The translations under genes were made by a program, and so were the position numbers. A DNA stretch of 64,000 nt from Aestuariirhabdus litorea (GTDB taxonomy: Bacteria; Pseudomonadota; Gammaproteobacteria; Pseudomonadales; Aestuariirhabdaceae), in NCBI RefSeq assembly GCF_003864255.1, contig NZ_QWEZ01000002.1, positions 558,001 to 622,000 on the forward strand. The letters run 5' to 3'. Below the pieces are notes generated by a model that saw only the letters and a program-made list of their open reading frames with translations, had not been told where the DNA came from and did no database searches. Each line of letters starts with the position of its first letter. Position 1 is the first letter of the stretch. Below, piece after piece: positions 52,129 through 61,092 of the stretch.

Positions 52129-53145
52129 ATGGAAGCAAACCGGGACTATCAGGAACGAGCCAGGCAGCTGCAGCAAATGCGAGAGCAGCTGCGCCCCCTC
52201 GACCTGCAAACCTGGTTGGTGCCCTCGCCGTTGGAGCAGGCCTGCCTGCAGTTCTACGGCATCCTGTTTACAGATGAGCGGGTCCAGCAGTCGGTCGGCT
52301 ATCTTGACCACCAGGGCCAGAGGATCGCCCTCTACCGCTTTCGCCCCCAGCGAGTGAGCGCCAGCTGCTTTCTTCTCCACGGTTACTACGATCACGTTGG
52401 ACTCTATGGCCACCTGATTCGCTTTCTGCTGGAAAATGGGGTCGAGGTGGTGGCTTTTGACCTGCCGGGTCACGGCCTGTCCGATGGTGAGCGTGCCTCC
52501 ATTGACGAGTTTGGGCACTACCGGTCGGTACTGAAAACCTTGATCAGCAGCGCCGAGCGCGCCGCCCTGCCAAAGCCCTGGCTGGGTATGGGGCAGAGCA
52601 CCGGCGGAGCCATCCTGGCCGATTGGGCGCTGGGGGAGGGCCGCGATTGCTTTGACCAGCTGTTGCTGCTGGCTCCACTGCTGAGGCCCCACCGCTGGCC
52701 GCTGGCGCGGGTGGCCCATTACCTGCTTCGCCCCTTTGTCAAAGCGATACCCCGCAGTTATTCAGACAACAGCAGTGACCATGCTTTCCTGCAGTTTGTC
52801 CGTCACCAGGACCCACTGCAGCCCCGCACCCTGCCGGTGGCCTGGGTGGGGGCTTTGGCCAGATGGATTCCCCATATGCTGGCGGCTAGCCCTTCACCGC
52901 TAGCGGTGCTGGTCGTGCAGGGGGACGAGGACCACACGGTCGATTGGCGCTTTAACCTCAGTGCCTACCAGCGCCTGTTTCCAGCGGCCCGGGTGTTGAC
53001 GCTTGCCGGAGCGGGACACCACCTGGCCAACGAATCAATTCCCTTGCGAAAGCGTTACCTGCAATGGCTATCACAAAACCTGATCCTGGAGAGGGGTGGT
53101 GGAGTCGAGGTCAACGGTTATACTAGGGGCAGTATTGCAGAGTGA
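52129..53145 (+). CDS. Lysophospholipase-like alpha/beta hydrolase
   Basis: Alpha/beta hydrolase of 338 residues of the Hydrolase_4/serine aminopeptidase S33 family. The oxyanion region is FLLHGYYDHVGLYGHL, the lid-proximal strand FDLPGHGLSDGERASID, the nucleophile Ser is in GMGQSTGGAIL, the acid in VVQGDEDHTVDW and the His in LAGAGHHLANES. It has no signal peptide. It resembles monoglyceride lipase and PldB-like enzymes; substrate is unknown. It is followed 18 bases later by cheV. Confidence 0.9.
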   Translation: MEANRDYQERARQLQQMREQLRPLDLQTWLVPSPLEQACLQFYGILFTDERVQQSVGYLDHQGQRIALYRFRPQRVSASCFLLHGYYDHVGLYGHLIRFLLENGVEVVAFDLPGHGLSDGERASIDEFGHYRSVLKTLISSAERAALPKPWLGMGQSTGGAILADWALGEGRDCFDQLLLLAPLLRPHRWPLARVAHYLLRPFVKAIPRSYSDNSSDHAFLQFVRHQDPLQPRTLPVAWVGALARWIPHMLAASPSPLAVLVVQGDEDHTVDWRFNLSAYQRLFPAARVLTLAGAGHHLANESIPLRKRYLQWLSQNLILERGGGVEVNGYTRGSIAE

Positions 53146-53163
53146 ACACAGTGGAGTCGTTTG

Positions 53164-54069
53164 ATGCAGAATGATCGTACACGGGCTGAGGGTAGCCGTC
53201 AGGAGCTGTTGCTGTTCCAACTCAATGGACGCCAGCCGTTCGGCATCAACGTGCTGAAAATTCGCGAAATCATCCCCTATGAGCCGCTTAACCAGATCCC
53301 CTACTCCCACCACGCGGTGATCGGGATCGCCAAACTCAGGGGGGTGCCGCTGACGGTCATCGACCTCTCGGCGGCGGTGGGTAAGGCACCGCTCAAGGAT
53401 GCGGTCGAGGAGTCTGCATCGATCGTGATCACCGAGTTCAACCGCTCGATACAGGGTTTTTTGGTGCGCAAGGTCGATCGCATTGCCAGCTGCGACTGGA
53501 AAGATATCCTGCCGCCACCCGCTGCCAGTGGTCGCAGCAGCTACATCACAGGGGTAACCCGAATCGGTGAAGAGCTGGTGGAGATCATCGATGTTGAACG
53601 GGTGCTCAATGAGGTGACGCCTCCGGAGGATATTGCCGGAGGCTATGTCCGCCAGCTGGATGAGGCGCACCTTAAGGCCTTGCAGCAGAAGTGTATTCTG
53701 GTGGTGGATGACTCGGCCATGGCCCGTAAGCAGATATCCCGTACCCTGGATACCATCGGCGTACCCTATTACCTGGCCCGTGACGGCAAGGAGGCGCTGG
53801 AGAAATTGCGTAGCCTGAGCCAAACCGAGGGTAAGCATGTGGATATGATTATCTCCGATATTGAAATGCCGGAGATGGACGGCTACACCCTGACCAAGGA
53901 GATTCGTAAGGACGCGGACCTCTCGTCCAGCTACATTCTCCTCCACACCTCGTTGGCGGGTGAGATCAGCTCACAGAATGCAAGCCGCAGTGGCGCTGAC
54001 GCCTCCCTCACCAAGTTTGTGACCGACGAGTTGACCGAGGCGGTGATCGAAGGGCTCAGCGTTTCCTGA
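53164..54069 (+). CDS. cheV: CheV-type chemotaxis protein
   Basis: Adaptor of 301 residues with an N-terminal CheW domain (LLLFQLNGRQPFGINVLKIREI and IGIAKLRGVPLTVIDLS) and a C-terminal receiver (about 175-295). The receiver has the acidic pair in ILVVDDSAMARKQ, phosphoacceptor Asp in MIISDIEMPEMDG, switch Thr in LLHTSL and conserved Lys in LTKFV. CheV proteins couple receptors to CheA and adapt through phosphorylation. It is distinct from the Pil-Chp genes and may serve the flagellar system with the CZB receptor. Confidence 0.95.
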   Translation: MQNDRTRAEGSRQELLLFQLNGRQPFGINVLKIREIIPYEPLNQIPYSHHAVIGIAKLRGVPLTVIDLSAAVGKAPLKDAVEESASIVITEFNRSIQGFLVRKVDRIASCDWKDILPPPAASGRSSYITGVTRIGEELVEIIDVERVLNEVTPPEDIAGGYVRQLDEAHLKALQQKCILVVDDSAMARKQISRTLDTIGVPYYLARDGKEALEKLRSLSQTEGKHVDMIISDIEMPEMDGYTLTKEIRKDADLSSSYILLHTSLAGEISSQNASRSGADASLTKFVTDELTEAVIEGLSVS

Positions 54070-54084
54070 TACCCGCCGCTAACG

Positions 54085-54120
54085 CACAAAAAAGCCGGCA
54101 TGCGAGCCGGCTTTTTTGTG
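54085..54120. terminator. Bidirectional intrinsic terminator between cheV and serA
   Basis: A perfect 15-bp inverted repeat (54085-54099 with 54106-54120), core AAAAAAGCCGGC and GCCGGCTTTTTT around a 6-base loop. The A-run and T-run make it functional for both cheV (+) and serA (-). Confidence 0.93.
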
Positions 54121-54134
54121 GTTGCGCGGAGCGC

Positions 54135-55364
54135 TTAGTAAAGCACCCGGCAGCGGATGGTGCCTTCGATCTGCTGAAGTTTTTCCTGCGCGATCTGGCT
54201 CTGGTCCGCATCAACGTCGATTACCACGTAGCCCACCTTCTCGTTGGTTTGCAGGTACTGGCTACAGATGTTGATGTTGTTGTCCGAAAAAACCCGGTTG
54301 ATGGAGGCCATGACGCCGGGAATATTGCGGTGAATGTGCAGGATACGGTGCTGGCCGGCATGGGTCGGCAGCGCCACCTCGGGGAAGTTGACCGATGAGG
54401 TGGAGGTACCGTTGTCACTGTATTTGGCCAGCTTCTCCGCTACCTCGACACCGATGTTGGCCTGGGCTTCCATGGTGCTGCCGCCCACGTGGGGTGTCAG
54501 GATCACGTTGTTGAGGCCGCGCAGCGGGGAGACAAACTCCTCGTCGTTGGAGCGGGGCTCCACCGGGAATACGTCGATCGCGGCGCCCAGCAGCTTGCCC
54601 TCTTTAAGGGCTGCAGCCAGCGCGTCGATATCCACCACGGTACCGCGGGAGGCGTTGATAAGAATGCCGCCATCCTTCATCGCTGCGATCTGTTCGGCGC
54701 CGATCATGTCCTGGGTGGCAGGGGTTTCGGGAACGTGCAGGGTAACGATATCGCTGGTCGCCAGCAGCTCATTGAGGCTGTTGATCTGGCTGGCGTTGCC
54801 CAACGGAAGCTTGGTGATGACGTCGTAAAAGCAGACCTCCATCCCCAGCCCCTCGGCGAGCACGCTGAGCTGACTACCGATGCTGCCGTAGCCGATGATG
54901 CCCAGTCGCTTGCCGCGAATCTCGTAGGAGTTCTTGGCGCTCTTGAGCCACACCCCCTGGTGGGCCAGCGCGCTCTTCTCGGGCACGCCGCGCAGCAGCA
55001 GGATCGCCTGGGCCAGCACCAGCTCAGCAACGGAGCGGGTGTTGGAATAGGGGGCATTGAAGACGGCGATACCGCGCTCGCGTGCCGCGTTCAGGTCGAC
55101 CTGGTTGGTACCGATGCAGAAGCAGCCCACAGCGACCAGCTTCTTCGCAGCGTCGAAGATCTCTTCGGTGAGCTGGGTGCGCGAGCGGATGCCGATAAAG
55201 TGGGCATCGGCGATGCGCGCCTTGAGCTCCTCATCGGGGAGCGAGGTGGTGAGGTAATCGATATTGGTGTAACCGGCTGCCTTGAGATTATCTACGGCGC
55301 TCTGGTGCACCCCCTCAAGCAGCAGGAATTTGATCTTGCTTTTTTCTAGAGACGTAGTGGCCAT
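54135..55364 (-). CDS. serA: D-3-phosphoglycerate dehydrogenase
   Basis: First enzyme of serine synthesis, 409 residues, close in length to E. coli SerA. The N-terminal substrate half is SKIKFLLLEGVHQSAVDNL. The NAD fold is in RLGIIGYGSIGSQLS, catalytic residues lie in ASRGTVVDIDAL and LTPHVGGSTMEAQANIG, and a C-terminal ACT domain (about 338-409, HRNIPGVMASINRVFSD) senses serine. It is transcribed alone. Confidence 0.97.
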   Translation of the reverse strand: MATTSLEKSKIKFLLLEGVHQSAVDNLKAAGYTNIDYLTTSLPDEELKARIADAHFIGIRSRTQLTEEIFDAAKKLVAVGCFCIGTNQVDLNAARERGIAVFNAPYSNTRSVAELVLAQAILLLRGVPEKSALAHQGVWLKSAKNSYEIRGKRLGIIGYGSIGSQLSVLAEGLGMEVCFYDVITKLPLGNASQINSLNELLATSDIVTLHVPETPATQDMIGAEQIAAMKDGGILINASRGTVVDIDALAAALKEGKLLGAAIDVFPVEPRSNDEEFVSPLRGLNNVILTPHVGGSTMEAQANIGVEVAEKLAKYSDNGTSTSSVNFPEVALPTHAGQHRILHIHRNIPGVMASINRVFSDNNINICSQYLQTNEKVGYVVIDVDADQSQIAQEKLQQIEGTIRCRVLY

Positions 55365-55682
55365 GTTGGCTCGATCCTCGTGCGTTCCGGCAGGCTCAAT
55401 CCGGCCGACGCTTGTTGACTGCGAAGTGATGAACAGCGGGGTGTTCCCTTTCCTTGAAGCCGGGGAAGCCGCTCTTGGAAGCGACCGGTTTAGGTGCCCG
55501 GGTCCGAGGGGCGCCTATCATAGCACAGCCTTTGCGGATTGCTGACTGGCGGCGGTTGAATTCTATTCAGGCTCTTATGAGCAAAGTGCAGCTACTGCCC
55601 CGAGGAAGAAAAATGCCCCGCTGCAGGAGGGATCGAGACGCTGGAACAGCGGCGGAACGTTTTGCTACACTCAGCCTCCAGT
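55365..55682. other. Intergenic region between serA and tRNA-Thr
   Basis: This 318-base region contains the leftward serA promoter and the rightward tRNA promoter. A TACACT (55666-55671) with TGGAAC (55642-55647) at 18-base spacing is a weak sigma-70 candidate for the tRNA. A leftward TATGAT-like box (around 55515) is a candidate for serA. AGGTGCCC (55490-55497) can pair with GGGGCGCCT with one mismatch. No gene is evident. Confidence 0.4.
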
Positions 55683-55758
<76 letters not shown>

Positions 55759-55768
55759 TCTTCTCTCT

Positions 55769-56389
55769 ATGACTCCCTTTTACGTGATGCTCCGCCTACT
55801 CCTTTTGCTGTTTGTCTCCATGTGGTTGGCTGGCTGTGGTGGCCCGGACAACCCGCCGCTGGCTGCCGATGCGGTGGTGCTGGCCTTCGGTGATAGCCTG
55901 ACCGAGGGGGTAGGGGCCGGTGGCGAGCGCCAGGCCTATCCTGCCCAGCTGCAACGCCTGACCGGTCGCCGGGTGGTCAATGGCGGGGTTTCCGGGGAAG
56001 AGACCTCGCAGGGGCGGGAGCGACTCGTTGCGCTGCTCGACGAGGTGCAGCCGGAGTTGTTGATTCTGTTGCAGGGGGGCAACGATATCCTGCGCAGCCG
56101 TCCGGTGTCGCAGATCCGCGACAACCTGGCGGCCATGATCGAAGCGGCCCAGGCCCGGGGTATCTCAGTACTGCTGGTGGGGGTACCACAAAAGAGCCTG
56201 TTCTCTGACAGCGCCCCCCTCTACGCGGAGCTGGCGCAGCAGTACGGAGTGCTCTTCGAGGAGGAGCTGGTGGCGGATCTGCTGCGCACCCCCTCCCTCA
56301 AGTCTGACCCGATTCACCTCAACGCCGAGGGCTACCGGCGCCTCGCCGAGGGGATCAGGGAGCGGTTGCACGACTCGGGGCTGCTTTAG
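55769..56389 (+). CDS. SGNH-fold arylesterase/lysophospholipase (TesA-like) lipoprotein
   Basis: GDSL-type esterase of 206 residues. The signal peptide ends in the lipobox LAGC (Cys near residue 23), so it is probably a lipoprotein rather than soluble like TesA. Block I is AFGDSLTEGVGAG, block II NGGVSGEETSQG, block III QGGNDIL, and block V SDPIHLNAEGY with catalytic Asp and His. The start may be ATG 55787 instead. It overlaps the photolyase stop by 4 bases on the opposite strand. Confidence 0.92.
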   Translation: MTPFYVMLRLLLLLFVSMWLAGCGGPDNPPLAADAVVLAFGDSLTEGVGAGGERQAYPAQLQRLTGRRVVNGGVSGEETSQGRERLVALLDEVQPELLILLQGGNDILRSRPVSQIRDNLAAMIEAAQARGISVLLVGVPQKSLFSDSAPLYAELAQQYGVLFEEELVADLLRTPSLKSDPIHLNAEGYRRLAEGIRERLHDSGLL

Positions 56390-57783
56390 TCCTGCCTGGT
56401 CGCGCTTCGGAACCGTTCCAGCGCCCGCTCCCGGGACTGGCGGTAATCGATGATGGGTGCCGGGTAGCCGAGTTGCTGCCGAACGGGCGCCGGGGGGTTG
56501 TGGATCTGGCGCCCATCCAGGCTGGCCAGTTCGGGCACCAGCTTACGAATAAAGTGCCCCTCGGGGTCAAAGCGCTCCGACTGGCGGGTGGGGTTGAAGA
56601 TCCGGAACCAGGGCGAGGCATCGCAGCCGGTGGAGGCGCTCCACTGCCAGCCGCCGTTATTGGAGGGGAAATCGCCGTCCAGCAGCTGCTCCATAAAGAA
56701 ACGCTCCCCAACCCGCCAATCGACCAGCAGCAGTTTGCAGAGGAAGCTGGCGGTCAACATCCGCAGTCGATTGTGCATCCAACCGGTCTGCTTCAGTTGG
56801 CGCATCCCTGCGTCCACCAGCGGGAAGCCGGTTTGTCCCTGCTGCCAGGCGAGCACCCCGGTCTCGTCCTCCTCCCACTGCAGCTTTCCGGTAGCGAGCA
56901 GGAAGGGCTGGTTACGGCTGAGGCGGGGAAAACCGATCATCAGGTAACGATAAAACTCGCGCCAGGCCAGCTCGCGCAGCCAGGGGTCTTCGCGCCACTC
57001 ACCGCCATCGACCGCTGAGTGCTGCTGGATCAGCTGCAGGCAACGGCGCGGGCTCAGCAATCCACTGGCGAGATAGGGGGAGAGGCGACTGGTGCCGTTG
57101 ACCGAGGGGATGTCCCGCATTTCACCGTAGCGGCCGCGTCGGTCCTGCAGGAAATGATGCAGTTCGGCCAGCGCCTGTGTCTCGCTGGCTGGCCAGAGAT
57201 CACTGCGGTAGGGGCCAGTGCCGGGTAACCTGAGGGGGGAAGGCACCGGTAGCGGCGGGGCAACCGGAGGGGGCTCAGGCAGGGTGCACTGGCCCAGGGT
57301 TTCGACTCCCCTGAGCCAGGTTCGGTACCAGGGGGTGAACACTTTGAAGAAGTTGCCCTGCTGGTTCAGTACCGGCTTCGGCAAGATCAGGTCCGCGGGC
57401 TGTTCATGGCAAGCGATACCGAGTGCGCGCAGGGCGGCGGTCACCTGTTGGTCCCGCAGGCGCTCGTCGACAGGAACCTCGCCGTTGAACCAGAGGGCGG
57501 TAACCCCCTGCGCCTGGCAGTAGTCGGCGATGCGATGGGGCAGCGCGTCGAAGCGGTCAGCCTCAAGGCTGTCCAGCGCGATTCCCCGTTCGGCGAGCCG
57601 CTCCCCCAGGTGGTTGAGCGCGTCCTGACGAAAGGCCAGCTTGGCCGCTGATTCTTGGTGCTCCTGCCACTGCTTTGGCGTGATGCAGTAGAGGACCCGC
57701 ACCGGCCCTCCCTGTTGGCAGGCATGGTAGAGGGCTGGGTGATCGTCGAGCCGCAGGTCGTTGCGAATCCAGACCAGGTTCAT
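56386..57783 (-). CDS. phrB: Deoxyribodipyrimidine photolyase (class I CPD)
   Basis: Light-driven repair enzyme of 465 residues splitting cyclobutane pyrimidine dimers. The N-terminal antenna domain is LVWIRNDLRLDDHPAL. The FAD-binding helical domain has ELAWREFYRYLMI, VDAGMRQLKQTGWMHNR, the electron-transfer Trp segment and NNGGWQWSASTGCDASPWFR, and ends with LASLDGRQIHNP. It lies last in an operon with the DUF523-DUF1722 gene (4-base overlap) and an FAD oxidoreductase. Confidence 0.97.
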   Translation of the reverse strand: MNLVWIRNDLRLDDHPALYHACQQGGPVRVLYCITPKQWQEHQESAAKLAFRQDALNHLGERLAERGIALDSLEADRFDALPHRIADYCQAQGVTALWFNGEVPVDERLRDQQVTAALRALGIACHEQPADLILPKPVLNQQGNFFKVFTPWYRTWLRGVETLGQCTLPEPPPVAPPLPVPSPLRLPGTGPYRSDLWPASETQALAELHHFLQDRRGRYGEMRDIPSVNGTSRLSPYLASGLLSPRRCLQLIQQHSAVDGGEWREDPWLRELAWREFYRYLMIGFPRLSRNQPFLLATGKLQWEEDETGVLAWQQGQTGFPLVDAGMRQLKQTGWMHNRLRMLTASFLCKLLLVDWRVGERFFMEQLLDGDFPSNNGGWQWSASTGCDASPWFRIFNPTRQSERFDPEGHFIRKLVPELASLDGRQIHNPPAPVRQQLGYPAPIIDYRQSRERALERFRSATRQD

Positions 57784-58763
57784 AAACGGTTGCTGAGACC
57801 CAGGTCTTCCGGATAGGGCTCGAGGTAGCGCTGGGCGCGCAGGTACTCGTTGCTCTCGCGGTCGATGTAGTGGCGCAGCAGGGTCAAGGGGGTGATCAGC
57901 GGGATCTTGCCCTCGCGATAACGGTCAATCACCTCCGCAATCTGCTGGCGTGCCTCGCCCTCAACGCTGCGCTTGAGGTAGCCCAGCAGGTGTTGCAGCA
58001 CGTTGGTGTGCCCCTTGCGGCGTGCGGGGGTGGAGAGGGCTTCCATCAGCTGGCTGAAATAGCGTTCCAGTACCTCATCCAGTGGCTCCCGGTGGGCTTC
58101 GGCCAGCTCCCGTCCGAGCTGTTTGTAGAACACCTGGGAGTGGGCCATGAGCACATACTTGTAGCTGCTGTGGAACTGCAGCAGCCGGTGGTAACTGGGG
58201 TTGGCCAGCACCTCATGGCGGTAGTGGTAGTGGGCATAGACCCGCAGGATGAAGTTTTCCCGCAGGTGGGGGTCGTTCAGGCGACCCTCCTCCTCGACCG
58301 GTAGCCGCGGGTAGCGGTCGATCAGCGCCGCCGCGAACAGGCCGCGCCCGCGGTTGATATGGGGGTGGCCGTTGGGCTGGTACACCTTGATGCGCTCAAG
58401 CCCACAGCTGGGGGAGTTCTTCATCAGGATATAGCCATCCAGTTGGTGGTACTGATCGAGCTGGTTGGCATACCCCTGCTGCAGTTGTTGGGTGAGGTCC
58501 TGCTCGGGATGGTCGGTGTAGACCAGCTTCGGCTGGTCGGGGTCGCCGACCAGGCGTAACACCGGTCTCGGGGTTCCCAGCCCGGCGGCCATTTCGGGGC
58601 AGAAGGGGGTGAAACTGAAGTAGTGGCTGAGGGTGTTGAGGCACAGCCGTGACTGGCTGTGGCCACCGTTGTAGCGTACCTCGTGCCCCAGCAGGCAGGA
58701 GCTGATACCCACCCTGATGGGGGGCGCGGGAGGGGATGGTTGAGTCTCGGTCATGCGGCGCAT
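57780..58763 (-). CDS. DUF523-DUF1722 fusion protein (YbgA-like)
   Basis: Fusion of 327 residues (ATG 58754 is an alternative start). The N-terminal DUF523 part (about 15-150) reads VGISSCLLGHEVRYNGGHSQS, with Cys residues (SSCLLG and NSPSCGLERIKVY) that may bind a cofactor or iron-sulfur site. The C-terminal DUF1722 part (about 190-315, as in E. coli YbgA) has LLQFHSSYKYVLMAHS and PLTLLRHYIDR. Genes of this type are persistent neighbours of phr, suggesting a role with photolyase chromophores or UV response. No function is proven. Confidence 0.92.
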   Translation of the reverse strand: MRRMTETQPSPPAPPIRVGISSCLLGHEVRYNGGHSQSRLCLNTLSHYFSFTPFCPEMAAGLGTPRPVLRLVGDPDQPKLVYTDHPEQDLTQQLQQGYANQLDQYHQLDGYILMKNSPSCGLERIKVYQPNGHPHINRGRGLFAAALIDRYPRLPVEEEGRLNDPHLRENFILRVYAHYHYRHEVLANPSYHRLLQFHSSYKYVLMAHSQVFYKQLGRELAEAHREPLDEVLERYFSQLMEALSTPARRKGHTNVLQHLLGYLKRSVEGEARQQIAEVIDRYREGKIPLITPLTLLRHYIDRESNEYLRAQRYLEPYPEDLGLSNRL

Positions 58764-59770
58764 CCAGAGTGAGATGGGTTCAGTATAGAGCGTGTCAGCG
58801 ACTGTGCACTCAGCAGGGCGGCTTCGACACCGTCGATATGTGGGTCATCCACCAGCCAGTCACCACACAGGGCCAGCTGTAGCTGGTGGTTAAACAGGTG
58901 GCCTGCTGCCACGCCCGGCCCCCGGTGCCTTGCCAGCAGCCAGCGATGGCTGCTCAGGAGCTGGAGGTTACCGCGGGGGGAGAGGAGCTGTTGGAACCGC
59001 TCCAGCAGCTGTTGGCCGGCCTCCTCCGGCTGCAGTTGCAGGTGAGACGCACTCCATCCACTCTGGCCATGCAGCATCCACAGCTCGGAATCCTTGCTGT
59101 CCCGGCCCGGCTTGCTGCTGTCGCGAATCGCCTCAGCCAATAGGGGGTCCGATCCTGAATATCGGTCTGCCAGTTGGGGGTTGGTGCGGTCGGTAAGCAG
59201 GGCACATACCCACTGTGAGAGGGTCCGCTCACTGGCCATACGGATCAGGGCCAACCACTCATTATCCCAGGGGTAGAGCGAAAGCGCCTGGCGGGCCGGT
59301 GTGGTGACCACCACAGAGGAGGCCTGAACCGGGGCGCAGCCCTCCGCATCCAGCAATAGCCAGTGCCCCTCCCGGCGCGCCAGCTTCTCGACCTTAACCC
59401 CGGTGATCACCCGAGCCTGGGTGCACAGCTTACGGTGCCAGCTGTTCATGGAAGGGACTCCACACCACTGGGTGTCGCGCCTGAGCGCCTCGGGTGACTC
59501 AAGGGTCGCTGCGCTGTGGTGCCAGGGGCGTAATACTCCCTGCTGTTGCCAGCGCTGCAGGTCAGGGGTCAGTAGACCGGAGTTGTGCCTGAAGCTGAAT
59601 GCCCCAAGGTCCACGCTCTGCTCGTCTGGCAGCCCGCGACGGCTACAGCGGCCGCCCACTCCTCGGCTCTTCTCAACCAGCGCAACCCGGTAGCCCTGCT
59701 GGCTGAGCTGCTCGGCCAGGAAACAGCCGGCGGTGCCCGCCCCCACAATAGCCAGATCACAGTAAATCAT
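58751..59770 (-). CDS. FAD-dependent oxidoreductase in the photolyase operon
   Basis: Flavoprotein of 339 residues of the renalase-like/FAD-NAD(P) superfamily. The N-terminal FAD motif is LAIVGAGTAGCFLAEQL and the second basic glycine stretch VEKSRGVGGRCSRR. The C-terminal FAD contact is ALCGDWLVDDPHIDGVEAALLS. It is first in a three-gene operon, overlapping the DUF523 gene by 13 bases. Phased direct repeats lie 40-72 bases upstream. Substrate unknown; the context suggests a link with light, UV or flavin chemistry. Confidence 0.9.
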   Translation of the reverse strand: MIYCDLAIVGAGTAGCFLAEQLSQQGYRVALVEKSRGVGGRCSRRGLPDEQSVDLGAFSFRHNSGLLTPDLQRWQQQGVLRPWHHSAATLESPEALRRDTQWCGVPSMNSWHRKLCTQARVITGVKVEKLARREGHWLLLDAEGCAPVQASSVVVTTPARQALSLYPWDNEWLALIRMASERTLSQWVCALLTDRTNPQLADRYSGSDPLLAEAIRDSSKPGRDSKDSELWMLHGQSGWSASHLQLQPEEAGQQLLERFQQLLSPRGNLQLLSSHRWLLARHRGPGVAAGHLFNHQLQLALCGDWLVDDPHIDGVEAALLSAQSLTRSILNPSHSGCAA

Positions 59771-59809
59771 TCGGTGTTACTCCAATGGACAATGGTATGA
59801 AAGAGACTC

Positions 59810-59842
59810 TGGTTTCACTGTTACAGAGGTTGGTTTCATTGT
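59810..59842. promoter_or_regulatory. Two phased direct repeats upstream of the photolyase operon
   Basis: TGGTTTCACTGT (59810-59821) and TGGTTTCATTGT (59831-59842) match at 11 of 12 positions and start 21 bases apart, two DNA turns. They sit 40-72 bases before the FAD oxidoreductase start, where a regulator of the minus-strand operon would bind. Confidence 0.55.
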
Positions 59843-60030
59843 GATGACTTCCCGGATTAAACCGGTCGGGTCTTTAACCGTTTTACGTGGCAGGATAACA
59901 ATAGGATCACCCCGTTAATGGGGCCGTACTTTGTGTTGGATGAGTCGGCTGCAGGGAGTGCTATAGTTGGGGGGCTGGCGAGGGACTACGGTGGTCGCCT
60001 GGAGCCCGATTGTTAGTACTGGAGAGAGGC

Positions 60031-60990
60031 TTGAAAGCAGCGAATATTCCTAAGGATGAGCCACAGCGCATAGCGGCACTTAACCGCTTGGGCGTGCTGG
60101 ATACCCCCCCGGAGCAGCGCTTTGACCGCATCACCCGGATGGCGAAGCGGATCTTTGGTGTACCGGTCGCGTTGGTCAGCCTGGTGGACAGCGAACGCCA
60201 GTGGTTCAAGTCAAAGGTGGGGCTGGAGGTGGACGAAACGCCTCGGAATGTCTCCTTCTGTGCGCACGCCATCCTCAGTAATGAGCTGTTTATGGTACCC
60301 GATGCCACCCACGACCAGCGTTTCATTGATAACCCGCTGGTGGTGGGGGAGCCCCATATTCGTTTTTACGCGGCCTGTCCATTGAAGGCCATCGACGGTA
60401 GCCGGGTGGGTACTCTCTGCCTGATCGACAAGGAGCCCCGCAACCTGGATGCGGAGCAGCAGGAGACTCTGGCGGACCTGGCCGCGATGGTCGAGCGGGA
60501 GCTGGCGGCGGTGGAGTTGGCCACCATGGATGAACTGACCGGTATCTCCAACCGGCGGGGGTTTATGCAGCTGGGGCAGCATACCCTTAATCTGTGTTTG
60601 CGCCAGCAGGTCCCGGCGACCCTGGTTTTCCTCGACATCGACCACTTCAAGCCGATTAATGACCGCTTTGGTCATGCGGAGGGGGATCGGGTACTCAGTG
60701 AATTTGCCGAACAGCTCCGGCGCAGCTTCCGGGTGACGGATCTGTTTGCCCGCCTGGGCGGGGATGAGTTTGTGGTGTTGTTGATCAACGCCGATGAGGC
60801 GCTGGCCCATGGGGTGGTGGCTAAACTGAGGACCGCTGTGAGCGAGAGGTTTGATGACGCAGGGCGTGGTTATAAGGTGACCTTTTCCCATGGCGTTGTG
60901 GGGTTCGATGTGGCCCGGCATGAGGGGATAGCTGAGCTGATGAATGACGCCGACCAGCTGATGTACCAGTGCAAGCAGCAGAGACGATAA
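60031..60990 (+). CDS. GAF-GGDEF diguanylate cyclase
   Basis: Soluble c-di-GMP synthase of 319 residues. The GAF domain (about 20-155) includes SLVDSERQWFKSKVG and CAHAILSNELFMVPDA. The GGDEF domain (about 165-315) has LTGISNRRGF, DIDHFKPINDRFGHAEGD and an intact active site ARLGGDEFVVLL. An inhibitory I-site RVTD stands five residues before GGDEF. The best start is TTG 60031, with GGAGAG a few bases upstream; TTG 60010 is the alternative and no ATG occurs until Met43-44. With type IV pili in the same window, c-di-GMP control of surface behaviour is plausible. Confidence 0.93.
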   Translation: MKAANIPKDEPQRIAALNRLGVLDTPPEQRFDRITRMAKRIFGVPVALVSLVDSERQWFKSKVGLEVDETPRNVSFCAHAILSNELFMVPDATHDQRFIDNPLVVGEPHIRFYAACPLKAIDGSRVGTLCLIDKEPRNLDAEQQETLADLAAMVERELAAVELATMDELTGISNRRGFMQLGQHTLNLCLRQQVPATLVFLDIDHFKPINDRFGHAEGDRVLSEFAEQLRRSFRVTDLFARLGGDEFVVLLINADEALAHGVVAKLRTAVSERFDDAGRGYKVTFSHGVVGFDVARHEGIAELMNDADQLMYQCKQQRR

Positions 60991-61092
60991 TACGGCTCCA
61001 GGCGTTTTCTGATCCATCCATCCAGGTCACATGAATAAGCCCCGGGATGTGGCATAATCGCTGTTTGTTGCCGCCCACCTGGAGCCCTGACC

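Noticed and set aside
59936-59967. TTGGAT and TATAGT as a promoter for the diguanylate cyclase
   Set aside because: A 20-base spacer is too long for a confident call.
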